Shown one piece after another: positions 6,959 through 15,681 of a stretch of DNA of 31,446 nt (the stretch's first letter is position 1; each line of letters begins with the position of its first letter). Location: positions 1-31,446 of the forward strand of contig CAYYQW010000045.1 in NCBI GenBank assembly GCA_964472505.1. The letters run 5' to 3'. Origin of the DNA: JAYEIA01 sp964472505 (GTDB lineage Bacteria; Bacteroidota; Bacteroidia; Bacteroidales; JAADGE01). The translations under genes were made by a program, and so were the position numbers. The notes beneath the pieces are model-generated. The model ran no database searches and had not been told where the DNA came from. It worked only from the letters and a program-made list of their open reading frames with translations.

Positions 6959-7981
6959 ATGGACATACTTTCGGAAAGTTTGCTGCAAAAACCGGTTATA
7001 AAAACCACAAATCTCAGCATTGGCTACGGCTCAAAAGTTCTGAAAAGCAAGATAGAGCTTTCCGGCCTAAAAGGCGAGCAAATTGCCGTAATTGGTGCGA
7101 ACGGCAGCGGAAAAAGTACGCTGCTTCGAACTTTGGCAGCTTTGCAGCCGGCTTTAAGCGGCTCGGTTGAATTGTTTGAAAAGCCAATGCAGGATTATTC
7201 CGTAAAAGCAAAAGCTAAAGCATTGAGTTTTGTTGCAGCTACCCCACTCTACGACCGATACATGACAACCGAAGAGTTGGTGCGCCTCGGACGCTTTCCT
7301 TACAGCCAAATGTTGGGAAAGATCCGCAAGACCGATAAAAAAATCATTGAAAATGCCTTGGAAATCGTCGGTTTAAAGCATTTAAGCCACGCGAAAATCA
7401 CCGAAATAAGCGACGGCGAACGTCAAAAAGCACTTATTGCCGGAGCGTTGGCTCAAGACAGTCCGATAGTAATTCTGGACGAACCGGTATCATTTTTAGA
7501 CCCGGAAAACAGTTTTGCTGTTTTAAACATACTGAAAGACTTGACAGAAAAGCAAAACAAAACCGTTATTTATTCTACACACGATATCAGCTCGGCTCTG
7601 CATCGTGCTGATAAAGTATGGCTTTTCAAAGATGCAAATATCTCGGAAGGCAGTCCGGAAGATTTAATATTGAATAACAGCTTTGACCGCTTGTTTAATT
7701 TGCCGGATATTTTCTTTGATAAAATCAGCAGTAGTTTTCGCCAAAAACCAAAGTTAAAAAACACCGTTTACATCCAAGACCAAAGCAATAACGAAAACCT
7801 CTTAGTCGGATTAAAAAAAACGACAAAACGCTTGGGTTTTCGTGCAATTCTTTCCGAGAACCGGCAAAACCCGGATATTTTGTTAAGCTCTGATTCTGAA
7901 ATTTTGATGCTCAAAAAACACAAGTATATAAAAGTGAATGACTTTTATACACTTGCACACATTTTGAAGGAAAGAAACTAA
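6959..7981 (+). CDS. ABC transporter ATPase, FecE/BtuD-like, orphan
   Basis: This is an importer-type ATP-binding subunit similar to those for iron-siderophores, heme or cobalamin. It shows Walker A GANGSGKST (46-54), a signature ISDGERQK (150-157; Asp replaces the first Gly of LSGGE), Walker B IVILDEP (170-176), and the H-loop His in YSTHD (208). The 340 residues exceed the usual 250-260; residues about 245-340 form an extension I do not recognise. No permease or binding-protein gene is adjacent: upstream is a non-coding inverted-repeat element and downstream a convergent SDR gene 10 bases away. I see no good promoter. The subunit must work with a permease encoded elsewhere, or is the remnant of a disrupted operon. 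The substrate cannot be told from sequence. Confidence 0.82.
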   Translation: MDILSESLLQKPVIKTTNLSIGYGSKVLKSKIELSGLKGEQIAVIGANGSGKSTLLRTLAALQPALSGSVELFEKPMQDYSVKAKAKALSFVAATPLYDRYMTTEELVRLGRFPYSQMLGKIRKTDKKIIENALEIVGLKHLSHAKITEISDGERQKALIAGALAQDSPIVILDEPVSFLDPENSFAVLNILKDLTEKQNKTVIYSTHDISSALHRADKVWLFKDANISEGSPEDLILNNSFDRLFNLPDIFFDKISSSFRQKPKLKNTVYIQDQSNNENLLVGLKKTTKRLGFRAILSENRQNPDILLSSDSEILMLKKHKYIKVNDFYTLAHILKERN

Positions 7982-7991
7982 AATCCCGAAT

Positions 7992-8798
7992 CTAAAAAGG
8001 CGAATTGGGTTCTCTTTTTATGGCTCGGTAAGTGAGTTTATCCAGCAAACGCGGAAACAATTTCCGAAGTAATACCATTATTCGCCCCTGAAAAGTCAGA
8101 ACAATTATTGGCTTGCGTTTTTTTACACCTTTTAGTATTCGTTTAGCTACCTCCTCAGGTTCCATCATTTTTTCTTCTTCACGCGGTGTATCTCCCTGCG
8201 GGCTTCCGTCGGCGGTAAGCGCATTAAAGCGAATATTGGAACGTGTATATCCGGGAGCAGCTACCATGACGTGCAAGCCGGTTTCCATGTTTTCAATACG
8301 TAACGATTCCATAAACCCGTGCACGGCATATTTTGAAGCGGCATATCCGGTGCGTGCCGGGAGGCCTGCAAAACCGGTTATTGATGTAACGGCTACCAGA
8401 CTTCCGCTGCTTTCCAATAAATGGTTAATAGCATATTTGGAGGTATAGACAGTACCCCAAAAGTTTACGTCCATTGATTGTTTTAGCACTTTAAGGTCTA
8501 AGTTTTTAAATAAAGCCCGCATACTAATGCCGGCATTATTTATCAAAACATCTATTTTACCAAATTCAGCATAAGCTGTTTCCACCAGATTTTTACATTC
8601 AGCTTCAACGGTAACATCCGTTTTAACGGCAATAATCTTTACCTGGTATATTTTATTTATTTCTGCTTTTATTTCTTCCAAAAGCTCAATGCTTCTGGCA
8701 GATAAAACCAAGTTAGCTTCGGCTGCCGCAAACTCAAAAGCAAGCGCCTTGCCAATACCGGAGGATGCTCCGGTAATAATGACTGTTTTCTGTTTCAT
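7992..8798 (-). CDS. Short-chain dehydrogenase/reductase
   Basis: A classical SDR oxidoreductase of 268 residues using NAD(P)H. The nucleotide-binding TGASSGIG (9-16), the structural NNAG (87-90), catalytic Ser139, and Tyr152/Lys156 in GYAASKYAV are all present. The tail (residues 225-268) is basic with a hydrophobic stretch (PIIVLTFQGRIMVLLRKLFPRLL), which in related SDRs can give membrane association. The substrate is not predictable. It follows the GNAT-like gene by 49 bases; a TATTTTTG -7-like element at 8814-8821 could provide an internal promoter. Confidence 0.9.
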   Translation of the reverse strand: MKQKTVIITGASSGIGKALAFEFAAAEANLVLSARSIELLEEIKAEINKIYQVKIIAVKTDVTVEAECKNLVETAYAEFGKIDVLINNAGISMRALFKNLDLKVLKQSMDVNFWGTVYTSKYAINHLLESSGSLVAVTSITGFAGLPARTGYAASKYAVHGFMESLRIENMETGLHVMVAAPGYTRSNIRFNALTADGSPQGDTPREEEKMMEPEEVAKRILKGVKKRKPIIVLTFQGRIMVLLRKLFPRLLDKLTYRAIKREPNSPF

Positions 8799-8847
8799 AG
8801 TTCTATTTTACGGCAAAAATACTGAATTAAAATTTTATGATAAAAAT

Positions 8848-10014
8848 TTAATTAACCGAAGCAGCACGCTCAAACTTACGACTTCTGTCAAAAAGATATC
8901 GCAAAGTCGCATAAGTGCGATATTGTTCGGCTCCTAAGTTTTCCATCACCTTAAGCATCTTTGGGTTAAAATCTCCTATCCAAGTAATTACGGTGTCTTT
9001 ATAGTTAGTGTTTTTCTTAATAGTTTCTTCGGCATATTTAATCATGGCTCCTTCCACGCCTTTTCCGTGAAAATCGGAGGCTACTCCAAATACCAGACCG
9101 TACATGGTGGTGGGCGGGTTAAAAAACTTTTGAAACACAAATACCAGTTTCCCGAACCAATCCAAATTACCTTTTACATGTTTAAATATTTGATTCATTT
9201 CAGGAATATTGACATAAAAGCCTATCGGCCGGCCGGCATAATAGGCAAAAAATACAATATTGGGATCCATAACGGGTTTTAAAGCTTCTACTATTTTAAG
9301 AGCCTGTTCTTTTTTCATGGCTTTAAAACCTTCACGCGTATTTCCCCAGGCATCATTATAAACGCTTGTAAAATCTTCGGCAATCTGATCCAAAGATTTA
9401 TTTTTTACGGTTTCACAATAGAAGTCCTTATCTGTTTTTAGTTTTTCGGCTTTTTTTACAAATATCTCCTGAAGCGGATCATCCACCAAACGGTAATACA
9501 TATATTGTTGGAAGTACTCCTGAAAGCCGTAATCAGTAAATAATTTCAGATAGTACTCCGGATTGTAATTCATGCCGTAGGTTGGAGGCGACTCAAAGTT
9601 CTTTATCAGCAAACCCCAAAACTGATCGCGCTCACCGAAATTTATGGGGCCGTCCATGGCTTCCATACCTTTGGACTGTAACCATTGCTTTGCAGTATCG
9701 AATAATAATGCGGCTGCATCACTGTCATTCACACATTCGAAAAAGCCGATGCCGCCTACGGGAAAATCACCGCTGTATGCTGTTTTGGGATGAATAAATG
9801 CTGCGATTCTTCCAAGCAACCTACCAAATTCAGATTTAACAAGCCAGCGCTTGGCATTGTCGCCTGTAAAATATTTATTACTTTTAGCATGAAACTTTTT
9901 CTCAATATCCAGTTTTAAATGCGGTATCCAGTTTTCATCATCTCTATAAATATTAAAAGGTAACTGATGAAACTCATCTGTTTCTCTTCTATTGCTAACT
10001 TCAACAATTTCCAT
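8848..10014 (-). CDS. GNAT-like acyltransferase, function unknown
   Basis: A 388-residue cytoplasmic protein of a conserved type that I recall from Bacteroidota annotated as hypothetical or GNAT-family. The N-terminal part (about 1-105) has a first acyltransferase-like half (FHQLPFNIYRDDENWIPHL, then LLGRIAAFIHP). The segment GPINFGERDQFWGLLIKNF (about 122-140) is a strong, recognisable block. The C-terminal half (about 200-375) shows the GNAT-like pattern FFAYYAGRPIGFYVNIPE followed by GVASDFHGKGVEGAMIKYAEE, an acetyl-CoA-loop-like region, and ends with NPKMLKVMENLGAEQYRTYATLRY. The acceptor is unknown. The gap to pyk is 50 bases, so it is probably co-transcribed with pyk and the downstream SDR. 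Confidence 0.7.
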   Translation of the reverse strand: MEIVEVSNRRETDEFHQLPFNIYRDDENWIPHLKLDIEKKFHAKSNKYFTGDNAKRWLVKSEFGRLLGRIAAFIHPKTAYSGDFPVGGIGFFECVNDSDAAALLFDTAKQWLQSKGMEAMDGPINFGERDQFWGLLIKNFESPPTYGMNYNPEYYLKLFTDYGFQEYFQQYMYYRLVDDPLQEIFVKKAEKLKTDKDFYCETVKNKSLDQIAEDFTSVYNDAWGNTREGFKAMKKEQALKIVEALKPVMDPNIVFFAYYAGRPIGFYVNIPEMNQIFKHVKGNLDWFGKLVFVFQKFFNPPTTMYGLVFGVASDFHGKGVEGAMIKYAEETIKKNTNYKDTVITWIGDFNPKMLKVMENLGAEQYRTYATLRYLFDRSRKFERAASVN

Positions 10015-10064
10015 GTTAGTATTCCTTTTTTTATGATAATTTTCTGAATATCACAATTTCAAAT

Positions 10065-11492
10065 CTACTCCACTTTGGTAACTTTCAGCAGATTGGTTTT
10101 GTGCGTTACTTTAAAGGGAGTACTGGCTACATGTATTAAATAGTCCCCTTCTTGCACATATCCGCCTTCTTTCAGGTGCTTTATGGAGCAGCTTATGGCT
10201 TTATTTATGTCGTTATATTCATCAAAATAAAACGCTTTTACTCCCCAAAGCAATGATAAAATACTGCGCAAATAGGTATGTCTTGTAAATGTAAATACAT
10301 CAGCTTTAGGCCGATAACCTGAAACGGTTTTGGCGGTATTACCTTTGTCTGAAAAAGTTACAATGGCTTTAGCTCCAATGCGTTCGGCCATAATGGATGC
10401 ACTGTAACAAATGGAGTCGCGAATAAAGCGAGGACTTTCGGGGCAAGGGGGATTACCTCTGTTGTAGCGGTAACTGTTTACTTCGGTATATTGAATAATT
10501 TTATGCATATTCTCAATACTTTCCACCGGGAATTTCCCCATAGCTGTTTCGCCGCTGAGCATGAGTGTGTCCACTCCGTCGAGCACAGCATTAGCTACAT
10601 CATTGGCTTCGGCGCGCGTAGGGCTGAAATTATCTATCATGCTTTCCATCATCTGAGTTGCAATAATAACCGGCACGGAAGCATTGATACTTTTCTCTAC
10701 AATCATTTTTTGAACCAAGGGCACGCGGTCAAAGTCAATTTCTACGCCTAAATCGCCGCGTGCTACCATAATGGCATCCGACTCGGCAATAATGGCATCC
10801 AGCCGTTCAATGGCTTGTGGTTTTTCAATTTTTGCAATAACCGATACTTTTTTCTTTTTGCGCTTTATCATCTGCTTGAGCTCAATCACATCACTTTCAG
10901 CTCTTACAAATGAAAGCGCAATCCAATCCACATCATTTTCAATGGCATAGTGTGCATCATCCACATCTTTTTCAGTCATACCCGGAAGAGATATTTCGGT
11001 ATTCGGCAAGTTTACGCCTTTATTAGACGATATAAAACCATCGTACAATATCTCGGCTTTTACCAAATCGATTTTATTGCTTTGTACTACCTTCAATTTT
11101 AGTTTACCGTCATCAATCAAAATAATATCATTGGCTTCCACATCGTGTGCAAAATCCTCATAATCAATAGATACTCGTTTTGAATTACCCACTTGTTTTT
11201 TGGTGGTAATTTCAAGGATGTCTCCTTTTTTAATTTCAACTTTATCATTCTCAATTTGTCCGACACGCATCTTAGGGCCTTGCAAATCGGCAAGTATAGC
11301 CACATCGGTATTCATCTCCTCATTCAGGCTGCGAATCATTTTTATGGTTTCGCCGTGTACTTTATGTGTTTCGTGTGAAAAGTTCAAACGACAAACATCT
11401 ACTCCGGCTTTAAACATTTTTTTCAATGTTGCTCTGTCGCGCGAAGCCGGACCTATGGTTGCAATAATTTTTGTTCTGGATTGGTTTTTCAT
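10065..11492 (-). CDS. pyk: Pyruvate kinase
   Basis: The last glycolytic enzyme, transferring phosphate from phosphoenolpyruvate to ADP. The 475-residue chain has the N-terminal KIIATIGPAS and CRLNFSH motifs, ILADLQGPKMRVG, the catalytic lysine block VIAKIEKPQA, the substrate loop MVARGDLGVEI, and the long signature QMMESMIDNFSPTRAEAND followed by LMLSGETAMGKFP. The C-terminal regulatory domain (from about 345) is complete and ends at residue 475, so there is no extra PEP-utiliser domain. It lies 55 bases after the phosphohexomutase gene on the same strand, linking two central carbon steps. Confidence 0.97.
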   Translation of the reverse strand: MKNQSRTKIIATIGPASRDRATLKKMFKAGVDVCRLNFSHETHKVHGETIKMIRSLNEEMNTDVAILADLQGPKMRVGQIENDKVEIKKGDILEITTKKQVGNSKRVSIDYEDFAHDVEANDIILIDDGKLKLKVVQSNKIDLVKAEILYDGFISSNKGVNLPNTEISLPGMTEKDVDDAHYAIENDVDWIALSFVRAESDVIELKQMIKRKKKKVSVIAKIEKPQAIERLDAIIAESDAIMVARGDLGVEIDFDRVPLVQKMIVEKSINASVPVIIATQMMESMIDNFSPTRAEANDVANAVLDGVDTLMLSGETAMGKFPVESIENMHKIIQYTEVNSYRYNRGNPPCPESPRFIRDSICYSASIMAERIGAKAIVTFSDKGNTAKTVSGYRPKADVFTFTRHTYLRSILSLLWGVKAFYFDEYNDINKAISCSIKHLKEGGYVQEGDYLIHVASTPFKVTHKTNLLKVTKVE

Positions 11493-11547
11493 TTTTTTAG
11501 TATTCAGTTTTTTTAGTCTTTTCTTCTGTCAAATTATCAGTGCAGAC

Positions 11548-12885
11548 TTAATTATATTGTCCGATAATTTCTTTTATTTCTTTTAATTTTTCTTTCAGCA
11601 ATTCAGGATTTTTGGCTTCGGCAATTAAGCGCAAATAGGGCTCGGTATTCGAAGGGCGAATATTAAACCACCATTCGGGATACTCAATTCGATAACCGTC
11701 AAAATCAAAAAATGCACTTGGCTTTGTTTTTTGCTGCAAGTAAAAATCTTTTACGGCTTCCATTGCTTCTTTCTTCTGTTCAATCTTAAAGTTAATTTCA
11801 CCGGAATTGTCGTAGCGTTCAATTTGAGCAATGACATCCGAAACCTTTAATCCTTGTTTTTTCTTTTGTAAAAACACATCGGTAAAAATAAGTGCAGCCA
11901 AAAGGCCTGAATCCGAATAAAAGAAATCTTTGAAATAATAATGTCCGGCAAGTTCTCCGCCAAACAAGCCGTCAATTTCTCGCAATTTTGAAGCGGCATA
12001 GGCACGGCCCACACGCCACATATTCATCTCAAAACGCTCACCTACATATTCCGACACAGCTTTGGATGTTCGAATGTCCTGTAAAAATTTCCCGCCTTGT
12101 CCCTCATAGTAATCGGCTAATAAAGCAATTAATAAATCCGGAGAAATAAATTTTCCGTTTTCATCGGTAAACATTACCCGGTCGCCGTCGCCGTCAAAAA
12201 TCATTCCTAAATCGGCATTTTGTTCTTTTACAGCGGACTGCAAATCGCGTATATTTTCGGGGACCAAAGGATTGGCTTCGTGATTAGGAAAATCACCGTC
12301 AGGCTCTTGATACAAATAATGGGGTGCATCTCCGAATACATCTTTTATCAGCAATCCGGCCATTCCGTTGGAACAATCTATCGCCAATTTAATATCGGAA
12401 AGATTATCGGGTGTGTATTCTTTTAAAAACTCAATGTACTTTTCTTTTACATCCAATGATTGAACCGAGCCGCGTTTTTCAACCGGCTCACAAGCTTTCG
12501 TTTGTATCATTTCCTCAAGCTCTTTAAGCCCGGAATCATAACCTACCGGCAGTGCATTGGTTTTGGAAATTTTAAGCCCGTTGTATTCTTTCGGATTGTG
12601 AGAAGCGGTTATCATCACCGATGCATCAAAATCATATTTTGCCGTTGCAAAATATACCATTGGTGTAGTTGCCAATCCGATATCATAAACATCGGCTCCT
12701 CTGTCGGTAATTCCTTTGCAGAGGTTTTCGAAAATCTCGGGTGTGGAACGTCGTACATCCCGGCCTACTAAAACTTTATCTGTTTTTAAAAGTTGCGGTA
12801 AAAAGAATCCTATTTTATAAACATCCTCTTTGTTAAATTCATCGTTATAAATTCCTCGAATGTCATAGGCATGAAATGCTTTCAT
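11548..12885 (-). CDS. manB: Phosphomannomutase/phosphoglucomutase
   Basis: This alpha-D-phosphohexomutase interconverts hexose 6- and 1-phosphates for sugar nucleotide and glycan synthesis. All four family motifs occur: the phosphoserine loop TASHNP (Ser95), the magnesium loop DGDGDR, the sugar-binding loop GGELAGHYYF, and the phosphate-binding RPSNTEPYLR near the C terminus. The length of 445 residues and the motif forms fit the bifunctional PMM/PGM branch rather than GlmM (which has a different sugar loop). It is first in the run leading to pyk; 88 bases separate it from the protease gene, where only a weak -7-like TATATTCG (12932-12939) is visible. Confidence 0.92.
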   Translation of the reverse strand: MKAFHAYDIRGIYNDEFNKEDVYKIGFFLPQLLKTDKVLVGRDVRRSTPEIFENLCKGITDRGADVYDIGLATTPMVYFATAKYDFDASVMITASHNPKEYNGLKISKTNALPVGYDSGLKELEEMIQTKACEPVEKRGSVQSLDVKEKYIEFLKEYTPDNLSDIKLAIDCSNGMAGLLIKDVFGDAPHYLYQEPDGDFPNHEANPLVPENIRDLQSAVKEQNADLGMIFDGDGDRVMFTDENGKFISPDLLIALLADYYEGQGGKFLQDIRTSKAVSEYVGERFEMNMWRVGRAYAASKLREIDGLFGGELAGHYYFKDFFYSDSGLLAALIFTDVFLQKKKQGLKVSDVIAQIERYDNSGEINFKIEQKKEAMEAVKDFYLQQKTKPSAFFDFDGYRIEYPEWWFNIRPSNTEPYLRLIAEAKNPELLKEKLKEIKEIIGQYN

Positions 12886-12973
12886 AAATCTTTGGTTATA
12901 ATGTTAAAAAATCTTTCAATTTTTGAAACGGCGAATATATTTAATATTACTGAGCAATTATAATCTTTTTTAC

Positions 12974-15079
12974 TCATTTCTGCTTCTCGATGCCGCTTAA
13001 TACTCGGGTTGCTTTATGCAGATCCACATCTTTCTCTATCCGCTGTATGCCGGCTTTATATCGCGCCAAAGTAATGGAGTCGGAATAAGCAATAACAGAA
13101 TCTTGCTTTAAAATATTAAAATCATACGGACTTTGAATTTTCACAGCCTTATTGTACTTTTTGTGCATTTCCTGACGTTCATTACGCTCTTTTCTGAACT
13201 GCTCCAGATTTAAGGTTTGAAGCGTGTTTTCCTGCTTATTTTCAAGAAAATCAGCATAATTCTGCACTACATTATATATCGTATCACTCGATATTGCGGT
13301 TTTTGCTCGTTTGGTAACTTCTTTTATATCGTAATCAACGGAATAGGGTTCGTAGTCGGCACGAGTTATCTCGTCCCATTCTATGGCATAATCCATATCT
13401 TTTTCGCCGCTAATAATACCGGAGTAAATATTTGGCAATAAAATATCCGGTTCCACGCCTCTGAGTTGAGTAGAACCTCCGTTGATACGATAAAACTTTT
13501 GAGTGGTTATTTTTAAGGCGCCGAGAGGCTTTAAATCATCATTGCCTCTAATCATTCCGTCGAAAGGTATAAAACGCTGCACGGTTCCTTTCCCGAAAGT
13601 TGAATTACCGCCCATAATAATTGCTCTCTCATAATCCTGCAAAGCAGCAGCCATAATTTCCGATGCAGATGCACTTCGGTTATTGACCATGACTACAAGA
13701 TCTCCGTTAAATATAATATCTTTATCACGATCTGAAAGTATTTCCGGCATTCCGTAACGGGAACGAATTTGAACTACCGGGCCTTTTTTAATAAAGAAAC
13801 CTGTTATATCAACCGCATCCTGCAAAGAGCCGCCTCCGTTATTACGTAAATCAAAAATCAATCGGTTAATATTTTCTTCTTTCAATTTCAAAAGTTCTTT
13901 CTTAACGTCTTCAGCACTTGATCGGCCGTTTTCTTTATTAAAATCGGCATAAAATTTTGGCAAATTTAAGTACCCGATTCGTTCTTCTCCGGTATCTATA
14001 ATATATGAACGCGCAAAAGTAGCTTCCATTTCCACAACATCTCTTACGATGGGTATTTCGCTTATCGTTCCGTCTTGTTTTCTTACGGTAAGAATTACGG
14101 TCGTGCCTTTTTTTCCTCGTATCATTTTAATGGCTTCATCCAAACGCATGTCAACCACATTAACCGGCTCTTCTCCTTTTTGTGCTACTTTTAAAATCAG
14201 GTCGCCCACTTCCAAATCACCTTGTTTCCAACAAGGGCTTCCGGGCACGATTTCTTCCACTCGAATATAGGCATTGGGTTGCGAAAGTTGTGCTCCGATT
14301 CCCTCCAATTGCCCGGACATGCTGATATCAAAGTTTTCTTTATCCTCAGGCGGATAATATTGTGTGTGCGGATCATAATAAGCTGCAATGGAATTAAAAA
14401 ACAGATAGGCAATGTCGTCATCTTCTATTTTGTACATGCGGTGATACCAATCTTCATAAGTGGTTTTAACCTCGTTGCGTGCCTCCTCTTCCAATTCTTC
14501 AAAAGTCCGAATTTCAACAGTCGTATCGTTGTTATTGCGCGCATCGTCCTGCACATCCAATTTGTCGGATAGCTTCATCAATACTTGATATTTGTAGTAT
14601 TTTCGCCAGTACTCTTTCAGCTCATCTTTTGTTTGAGCATAAGTTCTGTTTTCCGGGTCGCTCTCAATCGTTTCTTCTATGGTAAAATCAAAAGGTTTTT
14701 TCAGAATTTTCTTAAAGTATTTTTCAGAATCTTTTATACGTTGCTTATAAATATCTTTAGTCAATAAAAAAAAGTCCAATGAAAACTTACTTACTTGGTC
14801 ATCAAGTGTATATTTATATTTTTCGAAGCCGTCAATATCCGATTGCAAAAAGAATCGTTTATTATAGTCCATGCGTTGCAAATATAAATCATAAACTTTC
14901 TCGGAAAACTCATTATTTATCTCATGATCCGTATAATGAACTCGTTCCAGTGAGTTAATCAATAAAGATAAAATTGTTTTTCTTTTTTCAGGGCTGTCCC
15001 CTGTCAATGAAAAAGAAGTTATGATAAGAAACAGTAAGGATAGAATACTGTTTCTTGCGGTAGTTTTTAATGTCAGCAT
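12974..15079 (-). CDS. prc: Tail-specific protease, S41A family (Prc-like)
   Basis: A periplasmic carboxy-terminal processing protease of 701 residues. A signal peptide or anchor occupies residues 9-27. An N-terminal helical region (30-240) precedes a PDZ domain (about 250-335, with GIGAQLSQ and GDLILKVA) and the S41 catalytic core. The Ser of NRSASASE (467-474) and Lys497 in TFGKGTVQ form the Ser-Lys dyad. LIFDLRNNGGGSLQDA (407-422) is the conserved substrate-groove strand. A C-terminal domain of unknown role follows. This is the long Prc/Tsp form rather than the short CtpA form. A -7 element lies at 15106-15113 upstream. Substrates may include lipoproteins and peptidoglycan hydrolases, by analogy with E. 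coli Prc. Confidence 0.93.
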   Translation of the reverse strand: MLTLKTTARNSILSLLFLIITSFSLTGDSPEKRKTILSLLINSLERVHYTDHEINNEFSEKVYDLYLQRMDYNKRFFLQSDIDGFEKYKYTLDDQVSKFSLDFFLLTKDIYKQRIKDSEKYFKKILKKPFDFTIEETIESDPENRTYAQTKDELKEYWRKYYKYQVLMKLSDKLDVQDDARNNNDTTVEIRTFEELEEEARNEVKTTYEDWYHRMYKIEDDDIAYLFFNSIAAYYDPHTQYYPPEDKENFDISMSGQLEGIGAQLSQPNAYIRVEEIVPGSPCWKQGDLEVGDLILKVAQKGEEPVNVVDMRLDEAIKMIRGKKGTTVILTVRKQDGTISEIPIVRDVVEMEATFARSYIIDTGEERIGYLNLPKFYADFNKENGRSSAEDVKKELLKLKEENINRLIFDLRNNGGGSLQDAVDITGFFIKKGPVVQIRSRYGMPEILSDRDKDIIFNGDLVVMVNNRSASASEIMAAALQDYERAIIMGGNSTFGKGTVQRFIPFDGMIRGNDDLKPLGALKITTQKFYRINGGSTQLRGVEPDILLPNIYSGIISGEKDMDYAIEWDEITRADYEPYSVDYDIKEVTKRAKTAISSDTIYNVVQNYADFLENKQENTLQTLNLEQFRKERNERQEMHKKYNKAVKIQSPYDFNILKQDSVIAYSDSITLARYKAGIQRIEKDVDLHKATRVLSGIEKQK

Positions 15080-15105
15080 AATTTCTAATTTTATTTAATA
15101 TGATG

Positions 15106-15113
15106 CAAAGATA
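15106..15113 (-). promoter_or_regulatory. -7 element of prc
   Basis: TATCTTTG on the minus strand matches TAnnTTTG exactly and lies 26 bases before the prc ATG. No good -33 element is visible at the expected distance. Confidence 0.5.
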
Positions 15114-15368
15114 GTAAAATGCCTGAAAATATTTTTGTTGAAAACCGTATTAATATAAATTAACACACAATCAGGACAAATCTCGCTGATTTTAGTTTAG
15201 CACATATAATTAACGCATAAAATATATTTAGCGTGCATTCCGGAACAATAATAGCCTTTAAAAATAAGCTTTTATGTAAATTAATTTAAACGCAAAGCTA
15301 TTGCTATATACCGGTCAATTCTCTTTCATTAAGCAGCCAATCACTTTTTTGATACATGATTCGAATTC

Positions 15369-15380
15369 ACTAATATTAGT
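15369..15380. promoter_or_regulatory. Palindrome upstream of the arg promoter
   Basis: ACTAATATTAGT is a perfect 12-base palindrome 54 bases upstream of the argB -33 element. It could bind a regulator, but AT-rich palindromes of this size also arise by chance. Confidence 0.3.
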
Positions 15381-15434
15381 AAATTTTGCGCTTTAGAGCT
15401 TTTGGTGCCCGCCGATTCAATTGGCTCGAGATAT

Positions 15435-15466
15435 TTTGGGCATAAACATATTTTTATTTATATTTG
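15435..15466 (+). promoter_or_regulatory. Promoter of the argBDCJ operon
   Basis: TTTG (15435-15438), 20 bases, then TATATTTG (15459-15466): both elements match the Bacteroidota consensus with ideal spacing. Transcription should start near 15473, giving an untranslated leader of about 210 bases. Confidence 0.75.
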
Positions 15467-15498
15467 CATATAACTAAAACAAACACAATTGAAAATCA

Positions 15499-15564
15499 AT
15501 GACTTACAAAAAATCAGCAACAAGAAAACAAAATCACCGGCAACTCACCAATTGTCTTTTGTAA
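15499..15564 (+). CDS. Possible 21-residue leader peptide
   Basis: An ATG 33 bases after the argB -7 element opens a 21-codon frame, MTYKKSATRKQNHRQLTNCL plus a final Leu and TAA. It contains two Arg and three Lys codons but no run of one amino acid. Its place inside the long leader suits an attenuation or translation-sensing peptide, yet I see only weak pairing downstream (GTAG/CTAC near 15583). It may be chance. Confidence 0.25.
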   Translation: MTYKKSATRKQNHRQLTNCLL

Positions 15565-15681
15565 AGCCAATCCTATCTGTAGTCCTGCTACTCAAGCATT
15601 CAAAAAATACTTCTCAATAAAATTAAGTGACCGGCAAGACTAATTATGACAAAAATTTATTAACTTGTACAACAAAAAGTT

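Larger units (their letters stand above)
15080..15681. other. 602-base divergent intergenic region
   Basis: This separates prc (minus) from argB (plus). It holds a prc -7 element at 15106-15113, a perfect 12-base palindrome ACTAATATTAGT at 15369-15380, the argB promoter at 15435-15466, and a leader of about 210 bases with a possible 21-codon peptide. The part at 15114-15360 is AT-rich with nothing I can identify. Confidence 0.6.
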
